A DNA stretch of 64,000 nt from Ideonella aquatica. GTDB lineage: Bacteria > Pseudomonadota > Gammaproteobacteria > Burkholderiales > Burkholderiaceae_C. Below the pieces are notes generated by a model, which was not told the DNA's origin, did no database searches, and saw only the letters and a list, made by a program, of their open reading frames with translations. Below, piece by piece: positions 1-13,756 of the stretch (positions are counted from its first letter, which is position 1; the number at the start of each line of letters is the position of its first letter). The stretch is taken from positions 1 to 64,000 of the forward strand of contig NZ_JAGQDE010000014.1 of the NCBI RefSeq assembly GCF_018069755.1. The letters run 5' to 3'. The position numbers and the translations under genes were made by a program.

Positions 1-1
1 A

Positions 2-100
2 CTTGTGAAGGCCGCGGCGCGCCACCTGCGCAGCGTGCAGAGGCAGCCCGAGCGGATCAAGAGCTACTTCGAGCATGAGCCGGTTCGGTATGCGGCTTGA
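2..100 (+). pseudogene. C-terminal fragment of an IS630-like transposase
   Basis: The window opens inside a reading frame whose last 32 residues include HLRSVQRQPERIKSYF and end EPVRYAA before a TGA at 98-100. This resembles the C-terminus of IS630-family transposases; that assignment is from memory of the family. Whether the gene is intact upstream cannot be seen. The fragment lies immediately before an N-terminally shortened conjugative-element protein, so an insertion here probably truncated that gene. Confidence 0.55.
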
Positions 101-133
101 GTTCAACACTTTGATGCCGGCTCAATAACGCCC

Positions 134-664
134 ATGCTTGTCGAGCCCGCGGGCATCGCGCGCTTCATCGGCGACACCATCCATCACTCGGCCTTGGCGA
201 TTGCGACCCTGGTGTCGCGCACCCTGATGAACATCCCAGGGCGGGCCCGAGAATTCGCGGCCAGTGACTTCATCCGCAACTCTCCAGACCCAGGTGGGGC
301 CTATGCCCAAGAGCTGGTTCACGGTGCCGGCGCTGACTGGAACCTTCTGGTCCTCGGAACCTACGGGTTCGCCGTGCGGACCGCGATGTATGTGGCCATG
401 TTGCCGGCCCTGGCTCTGGGTTTCCTGCTGGGCGCTGTGGATGGCCTGGTCGCGCGGGCCGCGCGCAAGGCCAATGCCGGACGGGAGTCCTCCAGCATCT
501 ACCACCGGGCAAAGTTGGGGGTGACGTTCGTGTTGATCACCGGCTACCTGGTCTGCCTTGCGCTGCCTGACGTCATGCATCCCAACTTGGCACTCCTCCC
601 CCTGACGATGGCCGCTGCACTGCTGCTAAGGCTGCAGGCGTCCTACTACAAGAAGTACCTGTAG
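134..664 (+). CDS. DUF4400 / TIGR03747-type integrating conjugative element membrane protein, N-terminally truncated
   Basis: The 176-residue product has hydrophobic segments near residues 78-100 and 125-165, the motif GRESSSIYHRAK and the ending SYYKKYL. These are typical of DUF4400 membrane proteins found in clc-like and PFGI-like integrating conjugative elements, where the protein belongs to the type IV secretion gene block. Family members are usually longer, with an additional N-terminal membrane segment. Here the frame is open back to the stop codon of the IS630-like fragment (98-100), so the N-terminus has been lost to the insertion. The ATG at 134 is only the first available start. This is the only conjugative-element relic in the window. 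Confidence 0.7.
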   Translation: MLVEPAGIARFIGDTIHHSALAIATLVSRTLMNIPGRAREFAASDFIRNSPDPGGAYAQELVHGAGADWNLLVLGTYGFAVRTAMYVAMLPALALGFLLGAVDGLVARAARKANAGRESSSIYHRAKLGVTFVLITGYLVCLALPDVMHPNLALLPLTMAAALLLRLQASYYKKYL

Positions 665-838
665 CTTGCTTGCTTCGACTCGGCGCTTGGATATCAGCCT
701 TCGACCGGTCTACGGAGGACAGATCGCCGGAACGGTCGGCCGGAGTCGACCCATTGCAGTCGGACGCATCGAGTGCAAAGCCGACATCGCCAGCCTTCAA
801 AGCTCACAGACAACGTACCGACGGAAGGCTGGCAACTT

Positions 839-1384
839 TCAGCGAACAGTCAAGTCCGCGATGAGCCTCGCCTTCAGTGCTCGCTCGCGGATCGAATCCT
901 CGGACTCGGTGGCCCAGGTGAACGTGCTCTTCCAGGCCCAGACCATGCCGTCGATCCGGACGAACCGCACCTCGCCCGCCTTTCCTGCCACGCTCTTGGC
1001 CGGACGCTGCCCCTCCGATTCGAAAGCGATCGTGTGCGTCCCGGGCTTCAACCTGTAGCGCACCATCGTGTTCGGCAGGGTTTCGACGGTGGCTCCGTCA
1101 TCCGCCTGGACCTTCACGAAGTTTCGGCCGTCGCCCCAGTTGCGCCGCACGACGTACACGGTGAGCGCACTCGGGTCAGGCACGAACTGCTTGGCCTGCC
1201 CATCGGCGTCCAGGCTCGGCACCGGGCCAGCCGTGCATGCGATCACCCGGCCTTTGTTGGTCTTGTGGCAGTAGGGAACCTCGGCTGTCGGATCGGGTGC
1301 AGGCGGCGTGGCACAGCCCGCCAGCATTGCGCCGACCAAGACCGCTGATGCAAGAGTCAATCTGCGGGCAGTCATGGCGTTCAC
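839..1384 (-). CDS. putative lipoprotein at the end of the metal efflux operon
   Basis: The N-terminus is a lipoprotein signal: a short positive stretch, a hydrophobic run and the lipobox LAGC near residues 21-24, so the mature protein is probably lipid-anchored in an envelope membrane. The rest (about 155 residues) matches no family I recognise; it has a cluster of Cys and His (YCHKTNKGRVIACT) that could bind metal. The GTG start at 1382-1384 overlaps the stop codon of the upstream gene by 3 bases, which suggests translational coupling; an in-frame ATG lies 9 bases inside. It is the last gene of the minus-strand czc-like operon. Confidence 0.6.
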   Translation of the reverse strand: MNAMTARRLTLASAVLVGAMLAGCATPPAPDPTAEVPYCHKTNKGRVIACTAGPVPSLDADGQAKQFVPDPSALTVYVVRRNWGDGRNFVKVQADDGATVETLPNTMVRYRLKPGTHTIAFESEGQRPAKSVAGKAGEVRFVRIDGMVWAWKSTFTWATESEDSIRERALKARLIADLTVR

Positions 1385-1767
1385 TTCACGGAGAAGCGTG
1401 CAGTGGCCGGCTTGCCACCGATCGTCACGACCGCGACGGCCTTGGTGCCGGGGCCGACCTTGAAGCTGCCGGTGGCTTCGAGCTTTTCACCCACCGGCTT
1501 CAACTCGACCTCCTGCTTCTCGGTGCCGGTCAGTAGTGTGAGCTTCGCACTGGCTTTGGACACATCGGCCGGCTTGCCGTGGTCGCGCAGGTAGAGCTGG
1601 ATCACGGTGGGCTTGGCGACCAGTTCGTAGTCCATGTCCTTGACCTCGACCACGACGCCGCCATGCAGCGGCTTGTGCTCGTGGGCGTGGTCGTGCTTTT
1701 CGTCAGCAGCGAAGGCCGAGCCGGCCAGCGCAAGCGCGAAGGAGGCAAGGAGGGCATGGGTCTTCAT
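1381..1767 (-). CDS. small periplasmic His-rich protein of the efflux operon
   Basis: This 128-residue protein begins with a clear Sec signal peptide (MKTHALLASFALALAGSAFA) followed by a His/Asp-rich stretch (EKHDHAHEHK). The remainder looks like a small beta-rich domain. The longer frame reaching to 2217 is antisense-type read-through of the pump gene and was not used; the ATG at 1765-1767 directly precedes the signal peptide. The gene lies 50 bases downstream of the RND pump gene on the same strand and overlaps the following lipoprotein gene. A periplasmic metal-binding or chaperone role is inferred from the signal, the histidines and the context. No named family is claimed. Confidence 0.7.
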   Translation of the reverse strand: MKTHALLASFALALAGSAFAADEKHDHAHEHKPLHGGVVVEVKDMDYELVAKPTVIQLYLRDHGKPADVSKASAKLTLLTGTEKQEVELKPVGEKLEATGSFKVGPGTKAVAVVTIGGKPATARFSVK

Positions 1768-1817
1768 GGGAGTCCTTTCGGGGGTGAGTTGCTTCAAACA
1801 GGGAACGGGATGGAACG

Positions 1818-4937
<3,120 letters not shown>

Positions 4938-4938
4938 G

Positions 4939-6057
4939 TCAGCGCACCTGGTTGATCAGCGTGGCGCCTTGGGTGGCGACGCGGTCACCAGCCTTCAGAC
5001 CGGAGGTCACGGACACACGCAGACCATCCAGCGGCTCGGTCGTGACGACGCGAGGCTCGAAGCGTTCCGGTGCGGTCTTGACCCAGACGACGGCCTGGTT
5101 CGCCGGGCTCTTCATCAGCGATGCGACCGGGACGGCGATGCCCTTGGCCTTCTGCTTCGTCTGCACGAAGACGCGCACGGGCTGACCGACGGCGAGACTA
5201 TTCAAGGCCGCGCCCTGGGCGCGGAAGCCCAGCGGCAAGGCCTGCTCGCGCAGGCTGCGTGCCGCACCCAGAAACTCCAGCGGCACGCGCTGGTCCCCGA
5301 TGGCCAGCGTGGCGCTGCCGACGTTGGCCGCCAGTGCGGGTTCGAAAGCGAGGGCCTCGATGCGAAGGCGACTCGGGTCGATGATCTCGAACAGCAGTTC
5401 GCGCGCATCGACCACCTGGCCGGCTACGACATGGGCCGACGCAATCACGCCAGACACCGGCGCCACCAAGGCTTCGCGCGTCGCCAGGCCGCCGCCCACC
5501 GCCGCGATGCGCTCGGCCAAGCTGGCCGCCTCGCTTTCGGCCGCCTCGATGTCCTTGCGCGGCACGGTGTCGGACAACTCCTTCAGCCGTGCCACGCGCT
5601 TTTCGGCCAGCGACTTGGCTGCGCGCAGTTCGGCCAGCTGCGCTGACTGGTTGGAGCGCTCGATGGGCGCGGTCGACGGCACCACGAAAGCCAGCACCTC
5701 GCCCTTGCGCACGGACTGGCCCGGGTGAGGCAGGCCACGCGGCCCGGGTTCGATGCGGCCGGCGTTCAGGGGCTGTACCTTGCCGCCAGCGTTCGGGTCC
5801 ATCAGGACCTTGCCGTTCAGCTCGACCGAGCGCGAAAGCTCGGCCTCCTCGGTCACCATCGTGCGCACGCCGAGCTGGCGCTGGGCGGGCTTGGGCATGA
5901 AGACGCTGCCATCGGGTTGCCGCTGCGGGCCGTTGGCGCTCGGCGCAGCCTGTGCATCGCCATGGTCGTGCCCTTCGCCGGCCTGCGCCGGCCACGCGGC
6001 GGCCAGGGCCAGCACGATGCACAGCCCCGCCAGGCGGTTCGTCACGGCTTGCTTCAT
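4939..6057 (-). CDS. czcB: RND efflux periplasmic adaptor (membrane fusion protein), CzcB/CusB type
   Basis: The protein of 372 residues starts with a signal peptide ending WPAQAG, followed by a GHDHGD metal-binding-like stretch. It then shows a lipoyl-type half-motif around GRIEPGPRGLPHPGQSVRKGEVL, a coiled-coil hairpin (QSAQLAELRAAKSLAEKRV onward) and beta-barrel domains. That is the order found in HlyD/CzcB adaptors linking the inner-membrane pump to the outer-membrane channel. The ATG at 6055-6057 was chosen because it places the signal peptide at the N-terminus; a frame extending to 6168 adds a non-signal arginine-rich stretch. It overlaps the upstream gene by 4 bases and is followed after one base by czcA. 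Confidence 0.87.
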   Translation of the reverse strand: MKQAVTNRLAGLCIVLALAAAWPAQAGEGHDHGDAQAAPSANGPQRQPDGSVFMPKPAQRQLGVRTMVTEEAELSRSVELNGKVLMDPNAGGKVQPLNAGRIEPGPRGLPHPGQSVRKGEVLAFVVPSTAPIERSNQSAQLAELRAAKSLAEKRVARLKELSDTVPRKDIEAAESEAASLAERIAAVGGGLATREALVAPVSGVIASAHVVAGQVVDARELLFEIIDPSRLRIEALAFEPALAANVGSATLAIGDQRVPLEFLGAARSLREQALPLGFRAQGAALNSLAVGQPVRVFVQTKQKAKGIAVPVASLMKSPANQAVVWVKTAPERFEPRVVTTEPLDGLRVSVTSGLKAGDRVATQGATLINQVR

Positions 6058-6614
6058 GCTGCACCTCCGGTCTGTGGCTGGCGGGCCGCCATCAGGCGCC
6101 TGCCTCCGAGCACCAGGACGGCCAGTGCGGCCAGACCGCCAACGGCCCAGCCGACGTACTCCTTCCACGAGTGCTCGTGGACCGCTTCCTCGGTGTGCGG
6201 GGCCTCGTGCAGGTCGAGTTCACCGGCCAGCAGGTCGACCTCGGCCCCGGCAGTCACCGTCGCGGTGATCGGCAGCACGCCGGGCTTCGGCGCTTCCTTC
6301 AGCACCACTTCGTAGGCGTCGTCGCCGTGGGCCTGGGCGCTGATCTTCGTGCCCGCGATCTCGAGCTCGATCTTCGCGCCGCGCACGGGCGCGTTGTCGG
6401 CAAAGCGGTCCAGGTACAAGGTGACCTGCTTGCCATCGAGCACGCCGACGAGCTCGAAGGTCTCGGAGACGGCTGCGAAGCGCGGCAGCGCCGTGCCGGC
6501 AGCGGCCGGTGCAGCGTCGCCGTGGTCGTGGCCGTCGCCGGCAGCGGCCGGCATTCCGGCACCGAGCAAGACGGCCGCGAGACTGAGCGCGGCCAAGGGG
6601 TGGGTGGACTTCAT
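6054..6614 (-). CDS. periplasmic/membrane-anchored metal-associated protein of the efflux operon
   Basis: The 186-residue product has an N-terminal signal peptide ending GMPAAAG, then GDGHDHGD. A beta-rich region of about 90 residues (ELVGVLDGKQVTLYLDRF onward) recalls Ig-like/YtkA-like domains. A C-terminal membrane segment (VGWAVGGLAALAVLVLGG, about 158-175) is followed by basic residues. It is therefore probably anchored in the inner membrane facing the periplasm. It sits between the outer-membrane channel gene and the adaptor gene and overlaps the latter by 4 bases. Its role in delivering metal to the pump is inferred from the histidines and position only. Confidence 0.65.
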   Translation of the reverse strand: MKSTHPLAALSLAAVLLGAGMPAAAGDGHDHGDAAPAAAGTALPRFAAVSETFELVGVLDGKQVTLYLDRFADNAPVRGAKIELEIAGTKISAQAHGDDAYEVVLKEAPKPGVLPITATVTAGAEVDLLAGELDLHEAPHTEEAVHEHSWKEYVGWAVGGLAALAVLVLGGRRLMAARQPQTGGAA

Positions 6615-6674
6615 GGGGTGGGATTCCTGATTGGGTTCGCTAGAGCGTGTTCGTTTCGTGCGCGCCGCCAGGGC

Positions 6675-7973
6675 TCATTGCGGCAGCAGGCCCAGGGCCT
6701 GACGCCAGGCGGAGATCGCCGCGGCGAGTTCGATGCGCGCACGTGCGGCCTGGCGCTCGGCCTCAGCGGCCTCGGACTCGATGCGCAAGCGGGTGGGCAG
6801 GTCGGTTTCGCCGAGCCGGAACGACTTGTCGAAGAAGCCGCGCGACTCGCGCGCCAGCTGCGCACGTCGATCGGCGGCCGCGAGTTGCGCACGCGCGGCA
6901 TCGGTGCGTGCCCGGGCGGCCTCGCGTTCACCGGCAAGGCGGGCACGTTCGAGTGCCATCTGCGCCTGCAATTCGACCGCTTCGGCGCGCGCAGAGGCCA
7001 CGCGTGCGTCGTGTCGGGGTCCAGCGCCGAAGGGAATGCGTACGCCGACGGTGAAGGTCTGGTTGTAGGACTCCCCGTAGGCGCCCCGATCGCGGGTGGC
7101 GGCAACCGTCAGCTCCGGGCTGGCACGTGTTTGCGTGGCAGCCAGGGCGGTAACTCCCTCGGCAACCGCTGCGCGGTCCTTCAGCGCAAGCAGTTCGGCA
7201 TGGGTGTCCATCTCGGCCGTGGGAGTTGTCGGAATGGGCGGCTCTGGCTCGGCCTGGCTCGGGATGGCGCTGGTCAGCCCGACGGCCGGCATGGCGCTCA
7301 GCGAGCGAAGATGCTGCTGGGCGGCCGTGAGTGCGCCATCTGCCTGCGCAACGGCGCCTTCGGCTGCAGCCACCGCGGCATCGGCCTGGTGCTGGTCGGC
7401 TCGGGCCAGGTCGCCAGCCTTCAGGCGCTTGCCCACGTCGGCCGCGATGCGGCGAACGTTGTCCAGTTGGCCGCGCGCAGCTTCCAGCTCGGCGCGTGCC
7501 CGGTGCCAGGACCACCAGGCTTCACGCACGGCTGCTGCGATGCGCAGTTGGGCCGCAGTGGTCCGGCTCTCGACAGCACGGCCTTCGGCGTCGGCGAGTG
7601 CCTGGCTGCGACCGCGTTCGCCCGGCAGCCACATCGGGATGGCGACGCCGACTTCGTATTCCCGGGTGCCGAGGTTCCGGTTCAGGCGGTCCGTCTTGGT
7701 GGACAGCTCCATGGCGACCGGCTCGGGCGTCAACGACCGGGCGGCCTGCGCCTGAGCGCGTGCCGCGTCCCGCCGTGCAGTCAGCGCCTGTGCTTCAGGC
7801 TGGCGCGCCCACGCCGCTTCAAAGGCCCCGCGCAGGGTCAGCGGTTCCTGCGCCGCGGTCTGCGCGTGCGCTTCGATCAGACCGCCCGTCAATGCTGCGG
7901 CCAGTGCCAGGCTCAGGGTGGCGCGGGCGGTGTGTTGCCACCGCCCGGCAGCCGGAATTCTTCTTCGGTGCAT
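6675..7973 (-). CDS. czcC: TolC-family outer membrane channel, CzcC/CusC type
   Basis: About 432 residues, with a signal sequence (LSLALAAALTGGLIEAHAQ) and two repeated long-helix blocks rich in Ala, Arg and Glu, as in TolC-fold outer-membrane channels. The motif EYEVGVAIPMWLPGERGRS is characteristic of CzcC-like proteins, and a second TVGVRIPFGAGPR block marks the internal duplication. It would form the outer-membrane exit of the CzcCBA complex. I place the start at ATG 7971-7973; an in-frame ATG at 7997 adds 8 residues. It is upstream of the adaptor and pump genes in the same transcription direction. Confidence 0.85.
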   Translation of the reverse strand: MHRRRIPAAGRWQHTARATLSLALAAALTGGLIEAHAQTAAQEPLTLRGAFEAAWARQPEAQALTARRDAARAQAQAARSLTPEPVAMELSTKTDRLNRNLGTREYEVGVAIPMWLPGERGRSQALADAEGRAVESRTTAAQLRIAAAVREAWWSWHRARAELEAARGQLDNVRRIAADVGKRLKAGDLARADQHQADAAVAAAEGAVAQADGALTAAQQHLRSLSAMPAVGLTSAIPSQAEPEPPIPTTPTAEMDTHAELLALKDRAAVAEGVTALAATQTRASPELTVAATRDRGAYGESYNQTFTVGVRIPFGAGPRHDARVASARAEAVELQAQMALERARLAGEREAARARTDAARAQLAAADRRAQLARESRGFFDKSFRLGETDLPTRLRIESEAAEAERQAARARIELAAAISAWRQALGLLPQ

Positions 7974-8136
7974 CCGATGCTCCAGTGTTGAGAACAACCC
8001 ACGGGAGATCGGCGAGAGGCGACGCTGAGGAACTCAGGTCGGATCGGGCCGCGAACGGCGCCACTGACCCATGCGTCAGGAGGCGCGCGCGCAGGCGCGA
8101 ACGGGCTTCAGAAAGGGAAGAGACCCGCCTCGCCGA

Positions 8137-8499
8137 TCAGGCGAGGGGAAGCCACTGAGGGCGTTCGGGCGGGCTTTGCGCGATCGTGCGCACGGTGCCT
8201 TCGACCGGCGTGACCGGATGCGAGGCCAGGGCGAGCGGCGTCGTGCCATCCCTCGGTGCAGGCATGCTGGCACAGGTGCCGTGGCAGTGGCCGCAATCGA
8301 AGTCGAACCCAGCCGGCGCGCTCTGGTCCGCCGGCGCACTGTCGTTGTCGGCAGTGGCCTGGCCCGTGTGCTGGTGCTCGTGGTGTCCCAAGTGCTGGGC
8401 ATGTTGGCCCGACTCATGCCCACAATACGCCGCCACGGCCGCCCAGCTGAATTGCAGCGGCAACAGGGCGAGCATGAGGATGGCGAGCCAACGGCGCAT
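8137..8499 (-). CDS. CzcI-like His/Cys-rich periplasmic protein
   Basis: This 120-residue protein has a signal peptide (MRRWLAILMLALLPLQFSWA) and then a dense metal-ligand region with CGHESGQHAQHLGHHEHQH and DFDCGHCHGTC. Small proteins starting almost exactly this way occur at the head of czc operons (CzcI family) and are thought to bind or sense metal in the periplasm. It is the first gene of the minus-strand czc cluster, 163 bases before czcC. There is no good ribosome-binding site before the ATG. The sequence TAGACT lies a few bases upstream, also seen before the gene at 9212, which may reflect a leaderless promoter. Confidence 0.7.
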   Translation of the reverse strand: MRRWLAILMLALLPLQFSWAAVAAYCGHESGQHAQHLGHHEHQHTGQATADNDSAPADQSAPAGFDFDCGHCHGTCASMPAPRDGTTPLALASHPVTPVEGTVRTIAQSPPERPQWLPLA

Positions 8500-8745
8500 G
8501 GAAAGAGTCTAGCAGCTACAGAGTTTTTGAGGCGGGCACTTGAGGATGACCGCCGTGACCGGCGTCACCTATTTTCGGCACGAATGCGCCGGACTTGAGC
8601 GGTCTTGTGGCTCACAAAAGCGGCCACTGATGTGTGCCGCCATAGCTCTAGTTGACCGAGCAGTGGGACCCCACCACAGTGGGATGGGGCCGAAAGCGCA
8701 TCCTCTCGGCCCCGGGCAAAACATGTTCGCCCTAGCTGCAGCTAC

Positions 8746-8874
8746 TTACCAGCAGCAGGGCAGCATGCCCGCACAACAGGCCGCGCCGGCAACGCAGCAG
8801 GGGGCTGCAAATGCCGTAACGGAAAACGCGGAAGCGCTGATCGCGGCCACGGCCTTGATGTAGATCGACTTCAT
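8746..8874 (-). CDS. 42-residue secreted Cys-rich peptide
   Basis: A very small gene between czcI and cadA. The peptide has a Sec-type signal (MKSIYIKAVAAISASAFSVTAFA) and a mature part of about 19 residues, APCCVAGAACCAGMLPCCW, containing six cysteines in three CC pairs. The start at 8872-8874 is supported by a GGAG ribosome-binding site 7 bases upstream on the minus strand. A metal-binding function is inferred from the cysteines and from the czc and cad neighbours. I know of no named family. Confidence 0.55.
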   Translation of the reverse strand: MKSIYIKAVAAISASAFSVTAFAAPCCVAGAACCAGMLPCCW

Positions 8875-8927
8875 GGATTTTCTCCAGTTGATTGATGTAG
8901 ATGCTTGGGTCAGCCCAACATCAACCG

Positions 8928-9212
8928 TCAATCCGGCGGTTTCCATGGGGGGACCGGCGTGCCTTCCTCTTGGACTAAGGACCTGCCCTCGGGCCTGTCA
9001 GGCGCTGTCGAGGGCGGCACCTCGACGGGCTTTGCCACCATGGCGGGTACCGTGGCGCATCCCATACAGCCCTGCACGGACGGGGATACCACGCAGCAGG
9101 GGTCAGTTCCCGCGCAGCAAGCTGTCAACGGCGCCGCAATGGCACCCAGCCCCATCCACGCGAGCAACGCAATGGCTACGAAGCGCGCGATGGTGACCCG
9201 AAAGAACTGCAT
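8928..9212 (-). CDS. small secreted or membrane Cys-rich protein
   Basis: About 94 residues: an N-terminal hydrophobic segment (RFVAIALLAWMGLGAIA), then TACCAGTDPCCVV and GCMGC, followed by a proline-rich tail. The start at 9210-9212 puts the hydrophobic segment at the N-terminus. There is no clear ribosome-binding site, but a TGGACT / 18 bases / TAGACT promoter-like pair ends a few bases before the ATG. Like its 42-residue neighbour it carries paired cysteines and lies between the czc and cad genes, so a metal-binding role is plausible but unproven. Confidence 0.5.
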   Translation of the reverse strand: MQFFRVTIARFVAIALLAWMGLGAIAAPLTACCAGTDPCCVVSPSVQGCMGCATVPAMVAKPVEVPPSTAPDRPEGRSLVQEEGTPVPPWKPPD

Positions 9213-9317
9213 GCGACAAAGTCTAGCGGAATGCCTTGCGGCGAGTCCATGACACGGAGAATTCGACACCTGATCTGGTATTCGATGACGAGGAGCGTGA
9301 GGACATTCAGGCTTACC

Positions 9318-11603
<2,286 letters not shown>

Positions 11604-11616
11604 TCCGGCATTGAAA

Positions 11617-11637
11617 ACCCTGAAGTGGGTATAGAGT
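11617..11637. promoter_or_regulatory. CadR/MerR-type operator and cadA promoter
   Basis: Between the divergent cadA and cadR genes lies a 21-base imperfect dyad with outer half-sites ACCCT and AGAGT around GAAGTGGGTAT, the layout of CadR/PbrR operators. On the minus strand it falls between a -35 TTGACT (11634-11639) and a weak -10 TTCAAT (11609-11614) with a 19-base spacer. An over-long spacer is the hallmark of promoters that MerR-family activators untwist when metal binds. Confidence 0.75.
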
Positions 11638-11678
11638 CAAGGTGAGTCGAAAACTATCGCGGACACGAGGGAATACAC

Positions 11679-12119
11679 ATGCGCATCGGCGAACTGGCCC
11701 AGGCCAGCGGAACGCCCATCGAGACGATCCGCTTCTATGAGCGTGAGGGGCTGCTGCCCATGGCCGCGCGCACGGAGGGCAACTACCGCATCTACACGCC
11801 GCAGCATGCACAGCGGCTGGCGTTCATCCGCCAATGCCGAAGCCTGGACATGACGCTCGATGAGGTGCGCGTGCTGCTGCGATTCAAGGACCAGCCGCTG
11901 GCAGACTGCGGCGAGGTGAACAGCTTGCTGGACGAGCACATCGGCCACGTGGCCGAGCGGATCAAGGCCCTGCGTGCCCTGGAGAAGGAACTGAGGGCGC
12001 TGCGAGCGGCCTGCCCCGTTCCACATGCGGCCGCAGACTGCGGCATTCTTCAGGGTATCGATCACGCCGGGGCAAAGCCAGCGGCAGCGTCCAAGCGCCA
12101 CGTGCGTGGCACTCACTGA
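11679..12119 (+). CDS. cadR: MerR-family Cd(II)/Pb(II)-responsive regulator
   Basis: This 146-residue regulator begins MRIGELAQASGTPIETIRFY, the MerR-type winged-helix DNA-binding domain (about 1-70). A dimerisation helix follows, with the cysteines of the CadR/PbrR metal site: DCGEVN near 77 and ACPVPH...DCG near 110-121. It is divergent from cadA and shares the intergenic operator. The family is known to activate the ATPase gene when Cd or Pb binds and to control its own expression. Confidence 0.88.
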   Translation: MRIGELAQASGTPIETIRFYEREGLLPMAARTEGNYRIYTPQHAQRLAFIRQCRSLDMTLDEVRVLLRFKDQPLADCGEVNSLLDEHIGHVAERIKALRALEKELRALRAACPVPHAAADCGILQGIDHAGAKPAAASKRHVRGTH

Positions 12120-12331
12120 GTGTTGCCTGGGGATTGGCGGCCGATTTCGACCGGTTGACGGGCCGAGTGAAGCGACTTTTCGACATTCGCAGGCCGATCG
12201 TGGATGTGGCAGTGAGGTCAACCGTGGCTTGAACGGCTGGTCTCTGGCGCAGCCCTGTCGGGCAGCTTATGGCCGAAGGCTGGTCGTCACAAGTGGCTGC
12301 TTCCCGGAAAGCTGCGCGCGCACTGGGGCAG

Positions 12332-13699
12332 TCAGGCCAGGTTCTCCCAATTCGTGCCATAGGTGGACTCGGCATAGCACCTGACCACCATTGCACCCAA
12401 TGGCCCGTGAAGCGGATCGCCCTGCTCTGCTCTGCGGCGGATGACCGGGGTGAAAAGGCCTCGCTCGGTCATCAGTGTGATGGCCTTGTCGACGAACGCC
12501 TTCCTGCGCACCGGGTCGAGCGCTTGGATCTCTGACCTGAGTTGGGCGATGCGTTCGCCCAGTTTGGCTTGCCGCGCCTCAAGCTCAGACTGTGACTGAG
12601 CTGCTTGCTGTGCCGCCTTCTGAGCCGGGGTTCGCGGACTGGTCAGATCCGATTCGATCGACGGCGCGGTATCGGTGGTGTCTGGAGCTGGCTCGACGCC
12701 TCCATTGCGCAGCAGCGTACGCAAATAGGAGTAGGCATTGTCGATGGGCTTCAGCGCGGCGTTGGCAGCTCGTCGCTCGATGTGATCCAAGCAGCTGCGC
12801 ACGGCTTGGTCTCCGAACTCCTGGATCAGGCCATCGAGCTTGATCTCGCGGATGTGCAGGTAACCGGCACGGCGCACCAGGTCGACGTCAATCGGTTCGT
12901 GCGGCAGCTCGCGGGGCGCCTGGCGCTTCTTGCGGACGGCGAACTGAACCTCTTCCACCGCCCTGCCCTGTTTGTGCTCGATCAGTTCGATCTCGATCTC
13001 GGTCTCCCGATTGATCTCGTCAATGGCGTCCTTGACGCGCTCGGACTTGAATTTCCGCCACTCGCGTCGTTCGCCATTGGCCGGCGCGTTGCTCAGGGCA
13101 TCTGCCCACCAGGCAACGGGCTTGCGGCTGGTGAGACCGGACGGATTGTCTCGGTAGCGCGCACAGATCTCATAGAGAGCCAGTGCGGTGTAGGTACCCA
13201 GTCGTCCCAGGACCTCCAAGTCCAGGCGAGCCCATCGGGTGGGCTCGCGCAGCGCAGCCATCAGCGTGGGCGGGTAGGACCAGGAGACCCAGTTCTCGCC
13301 ATTCCTGACCTCGATGCTGACCTCCGATAGCATCGAGAAGCCACGCCACTTGACGCCGTCCCCTGCTGCTGTCGATTCCCAGTCAACCTCAAGGCCCCTC
13401 ATCTCGCGAAGGTAGCGCTTCGCCGCAGTGCGATCCTCGCCGCTGGAGCCCGTGGCTCGAAGGAGACTGGGCAGCGGCGCAGAGAACATGAAGTCTGCCG
13501 GTGGCATGGCCGGCATCGCCGCCATATGGCTCTGCGAAACCTGAAGCAAGGCGTTGTAGAGCCTTCGGCCAGTGAGCGTGACTCGGCCAGAGCGGGGCAT
13601 CATCACGATCATCTCGTGCGGCTTGCGAAGGTCGTCACCCGGCGCCGGTCCTGGGACGCGGGTGGCCGGACCTGACACGGCTTCGTCAAGATCGCTCAT
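12332..13699 (-). CDS. plasmid replication initiator, Rep_3 family
   Basis: The 455-residue protein matches Rep_3-type initiators. It has KPHEMIVMMPRSGRVTLTGRRLYNALLQVS near the N-terminus, two winged-helix regions (GRLGTYTALALYEICARYRD is the usual second-domain signature near residue 170) and a basic C-terminal half. It would bind iterons and open the plasmid origin. Its start lies next to an inverted repeat and an iteron-like region, the usual cis-acting arrangement. I prefer ATG 13697-13699; a TTG two codons earlier is possible. The C-terminal extension beyond about residue 330 is long for the family. Confidence 0.8.
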   Translation of the reverse strand: MSDLDEAVSGPATRVPGPAPGDDLRKPHEMIVMMPRSGRVTLTGRRLYNALLQVSQSHMAAMPAMPPADFMFSAPLPSLLRATGSSGEDRTAAKRYLREMRGLEVDWESTAAGDGVKWRGFSMLSEVSIEVRNGENWVSWSYPPTLMAALREPTRWARLDLEVLGRLGTYTALALYEICARYRDNPSGLTSRKPVAWWADALSNAPANGERREWRKFKSERVKDAIDEINRETEIEIELIEHKQGRAVEEVQFAVRKKRQAPRELPHEPIDVDLVRRAGYLHIREIKLDGLIQEFGDQAVRSCLDHIERRAANAALKPIDNAYSYLRTLLRNGGVEPAPDTTDTAPSIESDLTSPRTPAQKAAQQAAQSQSELEARQAKLGERIAQLRSEIQALDPVRRKAFVDKAITLMTERGLFTPVIRRRAEQGDPLHGPLGAMVVRCYAESTYGTNWENLA

Positions 13700-13711
13700 G
13701 ACCAAATTTTA

Positions 13712-13731
13712 TGTCCAAGCAGGCTTGGACA
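13712..13731. promoter_or_regulatory. inverted repeat overlapping the rep translation start
   Basis: TGTCCAAGC and GCTTGGACA form a perfect 9-base inverted repeat separated by AG, 12 bases upstream of the rep ATG. Each half contains TGGACA, the core of the iteron-like repeats beyond it. In Rep_3 plasmids such inverted half-iterons act as the autoregulatory operator of rep; that role is inferred here. Confidence 0.6.
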
Positions 13732-13756
13732 CTAGCAGGAAGATGCCCTCGGGTAG

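Noticed and set aside
5952-7991. Plus-strand frame of 679 codons opposite the channel and adaptor genes
   Set aside because: Mirror frame of real genes on the minus strand; composition is non-biological and no domain is visible.
8686-8713. GGGGCCGA/TCGGCCCC hairpin as a terminator for the 42-residue peptide gene
   Set aside because: No run of T follows on the minus strand, so it does not meet the criteria for an intrinsic terminator.
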